Shown: in pieces, positions 54,343 through 58,381 of the stretch
Layout: each line of letters begins with the position of its first letter
Numbering within the stretch: the first letter of the stretch is position 1
Source: CAYXFD01 sp964464175
Lineage (GTDB): Bacteria; Cloacimonadota; Cloacimonadia; Cloacimonadales; JAJBBL01
NCBI GenBank assembly: GCA_964464175.1
Contig: CAYXFD010000020.1
Coordinates: 1-58,381, forward strand
Length of the DNA: 58,381 nt
Direction of reading: 5' to 3'
The notes under the pieces: model-generated
Database searches by the model: none
What the model saw: only the letters and a program-made list of their open reading frames with translations
What the model was told of the DNA's origin: nothing
Made by a program: the position numbers and the translations under genes

Positions 54343-55554
54343 TTGAGCATTAAGATCGCCGAAGCCCATAGAAAGTGTAAGCTTTGTAATAATTATCGTG
54401 CCCAGCGCTACTGCCCCCGCACAGGAAAAGATATCTGCTGGAAATGCTGCAACGAGAAGCGGACTGACCGCAAGTGTCCCCAGGAGTGTGCCTATATCAT
54501 TCACAGCGAAAAGGGGACAGACTTTGCCGGTTCTCTCCTGAAATCCAAGGTAGATTCGATGCAGGAATTGAGAGGACTGACCAAAAACCTTTTTGATCTC
54601 TGGTCTGAGAGTCCGGCAGAAGCGTTCGGGGGAAGAATACCTGTCGAGATGACCGGAAGCGAAGAGGGGAAAAGAGAGTTAGTTGATTATCTAAAGAAGA
54701 TAGAAGATCTGGCAATCCTTCCTCCCGGCTATATCACCAGAAAGTTGAAGCTCTCGATGCCGGAAGGAAAAGAACCCGAAAACTACGAATACGCTTCCGA
54801 ACAGTATATTCTGAAAATGGCAGCCGGAGAATGGGAAGAGTCTATTGGGTATCTCTATGATAGTAAAAAATACAATGATGATCTTTTTAAGATGAATTAC
54901 CTGACCAGAAGGGCAGAAAACCGTCTCTTAAAGTCAATAACAACCTGTCATCTGCTCTTTTCGGCAATGTCGGAAAACAGAGAAGAGGCACTTGTCTATT
55001 ATGAGGTGAATAACAGGTTTGACCTGACCCTGATCATGGGTATTGCTGAGGGGAAATGGCTCGTTAAAGAGGTCGTCATTGGCAGTCCGAGCTTTTATTA
55101 CGGAGAGAGAGAAGCGATAATCCTCATCTCAGGTTTTATCTCCCATCAGGAAATGGAAAAAGCTGAGAAATACTTGCAGAAATATCAGGAAATTCTGATA
55201 GATTCAGCCGACCTGAACTATCTTAACGGATTGTACTTTCTTCTGAAGAAGGATTATCCTAAGGCTCTGAAGTATTATCTGACGGCAGTGGAGATCGATC
55301 CCGATTTCTATGAATATAAGTATAACCTCGCTCTCGTTTATCAGATGCTCCGGAGTTTTGAGACGGCAAAAAGACTCTATTCCGAGTTACTCGGGAAAAA
55401 GAGTGATGATACGAACGTTCTTAATAATCTGGCTGTGATCTTCGAAGCAGAAGGAGATAAGGAAGAAGCCTTACGACTTCTGGAAAAATGTCTGGAATTC
55501 GATTCCACCAATGAGCTTGCCAAAAAGAACATCGAGCGGATAACGAAGAAGTAA
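54343..55554 (+). CDS. Zinc-cluster protein with C-terminal TPR repeats
   Basis: 403 aa. The first 50 residues hold nine cysteines (CKLC, YCPRTGKDICWKCC, KCPQECAY), a likely zinc-binding treble. A middle alpha/beta part follows, then TPR repeats from about 275 (ALKYYLTAVEIDPDFYEYKYNLALVY, EALRLLEKCLEFD). The start is TTG 54343, chosen because AAGGAG lies 7 bases upstream. The family is not named. It may be a scaffold. It is transcribed between nadE and ribD with short spacers (58 and 3 bp). Confidence 0.75.
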   Translation: MSIKIAEAHRKCKLCNNYRAQRYCPRTGKDICWKCCNEKRTDRKCPQECAYIIHSEKGTDFAGSLLKSKVDSMQELRGLTKNLFDLWSESPAEAFGGRIPVEMTGSEEGKRELVDYLKKIEDLAILPPGYITRKLKLSMPEGKEPENYEYASEQYILKMAAGEWEESIGYLYDSKKYNDDLFKMNYLTRRAENRLLKSITTCHLLFSAMSENREEALVYYEVNNRFDLTLIMGIAEGKWLVKEVVIGSPSFYYGEREAIILISGFISHQEMEKAEKYLQKYQEILIDSADLNYLNGLYFLLKKDYPKALKYYLTAVEIDPDFYEYKYNLALVYQMLRSFETAKRLYSELLGKKSDDTNVLNNLAVIFEAEGDKEEALRLLEKCLEFDSTNELAKKNIERITKK

Positions 55555-55557
55555 GAG

Positions 55558-56658
55558 TTGGTGTTTCAGGAAAGATTTTTTTGGGAAGCATTCAACCTTG
55601 CCGGGCAGGGTCGCGGTAAATCCGGAATAAATCCCTTTGTCGGAGCTGTGATTGTTAAAAACGGAAAGATCATCGGCAGAGGCTTTACTCAGGAAAGCGG
55701 GAAAAACCACGCAGAGATCGAAGCTCTGCTGGATGCTGCGGAATCTGCCGGGGGAGCTGAATTATATGTTACTCTCGAACCTTGCTGCCATTATGGCAGG
55801 ACACCACCCTGCACCTCAGCAATAATCAAAGCCGGGATAAAAAAGGTCTATGCCGGGATAACTGATCCCAATCCCCAGGTAAACGGAAAGGGATTTGCTG
55901 CCTTAGAAGCAGCCGGGATTATTGTCGAGAAGGGGTTCTGGAAAGAGAAGATCGAGAAGCAGTTAGAGTATTATCTGACCTACCGCCGGGAAAACCGTCC
56001 CTTCGTGATGATGAAAAATGCCGTTACCCTCGATGGAAAAATTGCTACCGGTACAGGAGATTCCAAGTGGATAAGCTGTCCCGCTTCCCGTGAGTTCAGC
56101 CATCGGCTGCGAAAGGAAGCTGGAGCGGTAGTAACCGGGATTGAGACAGTCTTAAGCGATGACCCTCTCTTAAATGTAAGGTTAGGAAAGGAGCCGCAGC
56201 CGGTGTTGAGAATAATTCTGGACAGCCGACTGAGGATACCCCTGGAGAGTAAAATTGTCCGGACCGCTGCCGGAATACCGACAATTATCTACAAACGGGA
56301 AGATTTCACATCCGCCGGAAAAGAAAAGGAGCTTCGAGAAAAAGGGGTGACTGTTCTTTCACTGCCGGCTCTGAACTCCGAGTACCTTTCTCTGAAGGCT
56401 CTCATGACAGATCTGCTGGCTAAGGAGATACCGGTTATCATGATCGAAGCCGGAACAAGACTCAGCAGCTCTTTCCTGAGAGCCAAACTGGTCGATAAGA
56501 TATACTATTTTATCTCTCCGATAGCTGTCGGCGGCGGGCAGACGGTTTTTAAGGATTTAGCGGTTGACACCCTCTCTCAGGCGGTTAAACTCAAGATTGA
56601 CCGGATAGAGCAGGTGGGGAATGACCTGCTTCTCATTATCTATCCTCAGTTGAAATAA
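55558..56658 (+). CDS. ribD: Bifunctional riboflavin deaminase/reductase RibD
   Basis: 366 aa. The deaminase domain (about 1-145) has the zinc site H51-A-E53 and PCCHYGRTPPC; the RibD_C reductase domain (about 150-366) has NAVTLDGKIATGTGDSKWIS. It carries out steps two and three of riboflavin synthesis, with NADPH. The start is TTG 55558 or GTG 55561, three bases after the preceding stop. No other rib genes or FMN riboswitch are seen in the window. Confidence 0.94.
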   Translation: MVFQERFFWEAFNLAGQGRGKSGINPFVGAVIVKNGKIIGRGFTQESGKNHAEIEALLDAAESAGGAELYVTLEPCCHYGRTPPCTSAIIKAGIKKVYAGITDPNPQVNGKGFAALEAAGIIVEKGFWKEKIEKQLEYYLTYRRENRPFVMMKNAVTLDGKIATGTGDSKWISCPASREFSHRLRKEAGAVVTGIETVLSDDPLLNVRLGKEPQPVLRIILDSRLRIPLESKIVRTAAGIPTIIYKREDFTSAGKEKELREKGVTVLSLPALNSEYLSLKALMTDLLAKEIPVIMIEAGTRLSSSFLRAKLVDKIYYFISPIAVGGGQTVFKDLAVDTLSQAVKLKIDRIEQVGNDLLLIIYPQLK

Positions 56659-56682
56659 GTTGCCATATAGAAGGAGGTAGTT

Positions 56683-57774
56683 TTGACCAGATATTTCATG
56701 CCGACCAAAGTATATTGGGGTAAAGATTGTCTCACTGCGACTTCAGAGGACTTTACCCGTTTGGGTAAAAGGGCGTTTATCGTTACCGGTAAAAGATCAG
56801 CCCGGTTATCCGGTGCCCTGCCCGACCTTTTGCCTGTACTTGAAAAACAAAAGATCCCGTATTTTGTCTATGACGGAATAAGCGAAAATCCGGAATTAGA
56901 AGATATCTACCGGGGTGCTGTCCTCTTTAAGGAAAAGGAGTGCGATCTGCTCATCGGGATCGGGGGGGGCAGTCCGATAGATGCTGCCAAAGCGATCTCC
57001 GTTATCGCTGCCAATGATTTGCAGGGAAGAGAGATCTACCAACCGGAAAAGATCCGGAAAGCTTTTCCCCTTATTGCTATTCCTACGACTGCCGGAACCG
57101 GTACGGAAGTAACCCCCTACAGTGTTCTGACCGATACTAAGCTCCGGAAAAAAGCAGGGTTCGGGAATCCGCTTATCTTTCCGCTGCTCTCTTTCTCTGA
57201 TCCGAAATATACCTTCAGCCTGCCGGAGAAGGTTACTGTCGATACAGCCCTGGACGCTTTGAGTCATCTGCTGGAAGGGATATATTCCCGCAGCCGCTGT
57301 GACCTTCTCTTTCCTCTTATCTTTAGAGGAGTTAAGGATATAGTGCAATCTCTTCCCGCTCTCGGAAAAGAACCTGAAAACTATGAACTGAGAAAGAAAC
57401 TGCTGAGAGCTTCCCTCTACGGAGGGATTGTTATCGCCCAGGGGGGAACGACTCTCCAGCATTCTATCGGATATCCTCTGACTACCCACTACGGACTGTC
57501 CCACGGCATGGCAAACGGGGTAGTAATGAAAGCGGTTATGGAGTTATTTTCCCCTTCGTTAGAAAAGGAACTCCGGATGCTGTTTACGGGAATCGGGTTT
57601 TCCCGGGAAGAATTCTTCGACTGGTTAGCTCAGTGGTTGAGCGAAGAAAAACTTTCACTTCCGGAAAGTTTTATCGAAGAGGCTGCCGCTGAGATAATGG
57701 AAAGCAGGAATATGGCACAAAACCCGAAAGAGGTCTCGCTTTCAGAGATAAAAACAATTCTCAGAAGTTTGTGA
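56683..57774 (+). CDS. Iron-containing alcohol dehydrogenase
   Basis: 363 aa. Group III dehydrogenase with the NAD site GIGGGSPIDAAKAI, the PTTAGTGTEVT segment and metal ligands in TALDALSHLLEG and HSIGYPLTTHYGLSHGMANG. It reduces an aldehyde to an alcohol (or the reverse), probably in redox balance of fermentation; the substrate is not set by the sequence. TTG 56683 is the start, since AAGGAGG lies five bases before it. Confidence 0.92.
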   Translation: MTRYFMPTKVYWGKDCLTATSEDFTRLGKRAFIVTGKRSARLSGALPDLLPVLEKQKIPYFVYDGISENPELEDIYRGAVLFKEKECDLLIGIGGGSPIDAAKAISVIAANDLQGREIYQPEKIRKAFPLIAIPTTAGTGTEVTPYSVLTDTKLRKKAGFGNPLIFPLLSFSDPKYTFSLPEKVTVDTALDALSHLLEGIYSRSRCDLLFPLIFRGVKDIVQSLPALGKEPENYELRKKLLRASLYGGIVIAQGGTTLQHSIGYPLTTHYGLSHGMANGVVMKAVMELFSPSLEKELRMLFTGIGFSREEFFDWLAQWLSEEKLSLPESFIEEAAAEIMESRNMAQNPKEVSLSEIKTILRSL

Positions 57775-57991
57775 CACTACGCTGCTATAGGGTAAGAAAG
57801 AAGAAAACATAATATCGGTATTTCTGCTCTTCATCCGCAGGATTTTATCTTTTCCTCTTGTTACTCTTCTGCTGGGGCATCTGAATGTCTTTGCTTGCTT
57901 GAATGGTGTGTGGGAATAGATCATAATCTTTTCATGCTATTCCTTCCTCTGGTTTTTAATCTTTACTTCATGCTTCACTTCTTTGATTTTT

Positions 57992-58198
57992 CCCGGCATT
58001 AAAATAACGGTGAGGAAAAAAACCGTACGAGAATTTGCTGCGAAGATACTGTTCGACGAACGAAGTGAGGAGTTTATCGAAAGCAGTGAATTCGAGAAGG
58101 TTTTGCACCGTTACTTTTACGCCGGCGGGTTTTCTTTGGTATCTTTCTTTTGCCCGTTCAAAAGAAAGTACATAAATAAATATGTATTTAATATGCAA
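57992..58198 (+). repeat. Dispersed structured repeat (about 205-bp family), copy 4
   Basis: Closest to copy 1. It starts CCGGCATTAAAATAACGG and ends in the CTTTCTTTTG...CAAAAGAAAG hairpin followed by an AT-rich tail shared with copy 2. 57775-58381 otherwise holds mosaic modules ('CATCCGCAGG', 'GATGT'-like) and no gene. Confidence 0.75.
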
Positions 58199-58381
58199 CT
58201 TTCTCCTTGCTATTCCATCCTTCGGTTCTCCTCTTTTCTCCGTAGCTGCTTCATCTACGGGATTTATTTTACAACCTTATTCTCTCCGTTCTCAGAGGGG
58301 TTCCCTTCAGGACTTCTTTCTTAACAAAGTCCGTCCCAGACGGGGCGTGGAGACTGTGTGATAAATGGAAGTTAATCTGAT

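Overview
The window looks like a fragment of a metagenome-assembled genome (two exact 100-N scaffold gaps) from an anaerobic member of the FCB group, most likely Candidatus Cloacimonadota or a close relative. The evidence is: secreted proteins ending in a 'YPNPFNPDT...' FlgD-like/Por-type tail, a PorV/PorQ-like outer membrane protein, gingipain-, streptopain- and peptidylarginine-deiminase-type enzymes, split glycine decarboxylase genes, a class III-like phosphoglycerate dehydrogenase, and very large palindrome-rich intergenic mosaics. The taxonomic call is inference.

Layout. 1-2520: repeat mosaic and an IS110-type element whose transposase changes frame at a run of ten A. 2520-8300: a TspO-like membrane protein, a secreted C10 peptidase with adhesion-type modules, and a PorV-like protein. 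8312-17537: a defence island with hsdR, a fused hsdM-hsdS, three unrecognised genes and an OLD/PARIS-like ATPase plus DUF4276/TOPRIM-like pair. This is followed by a DUF3795 remnant and a minus-strand OsmC gene. 20293-27737: a purine/pyrimidine redox operon (xanthine dehydrogenase FeS-FAD subunit, molybdopterin subunit, and a fused PreT-PreA dihydropyrimidine dehydrogenase-like protein), with about 1 kb of repeats between the two xanthine dehydrogenase genes. 29137-34514: ispG, a BamA-like protein, a NYN plus cold-shock protein, and a Ppx/GppA protein with an extra N-terminal domain. A 407-bp duplication and a gap affect the ispG/BamA-like junction.

34520-44158 (minus strand) is the most striking part. 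Three small secreted proteins with BsuPI-like inhibitor folds and Por-type tails sit beside a 2253-residue secreted protein that joins an Arg-gingipain-like C25 protease to a Porphyromonas-type peptidylarginine deiminase. All catalytic residues I could check are present at the expected spacings. In Porphyromonas these two activities are separate proteins: the protease makes C-terminal arginines and the deiminase citrullinates them. Here they are on one chain.

44481-57774 is mostly housekeeping: an M48 protease, ribosomal protein S1, gcvPB/gcvPA, phosphoglycerate dehydrogenase, an outer membrane barrel, nadE, a zinc-cluster TPR protein, ribD and an iron alcohol dehydrogenase. The last 600 bases return to repeat mosaic. 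Across all mosaics the same small palindromes recur with different but mutually complementary arms, which suggests conserved hairpins rather than random low-complexity DNA.
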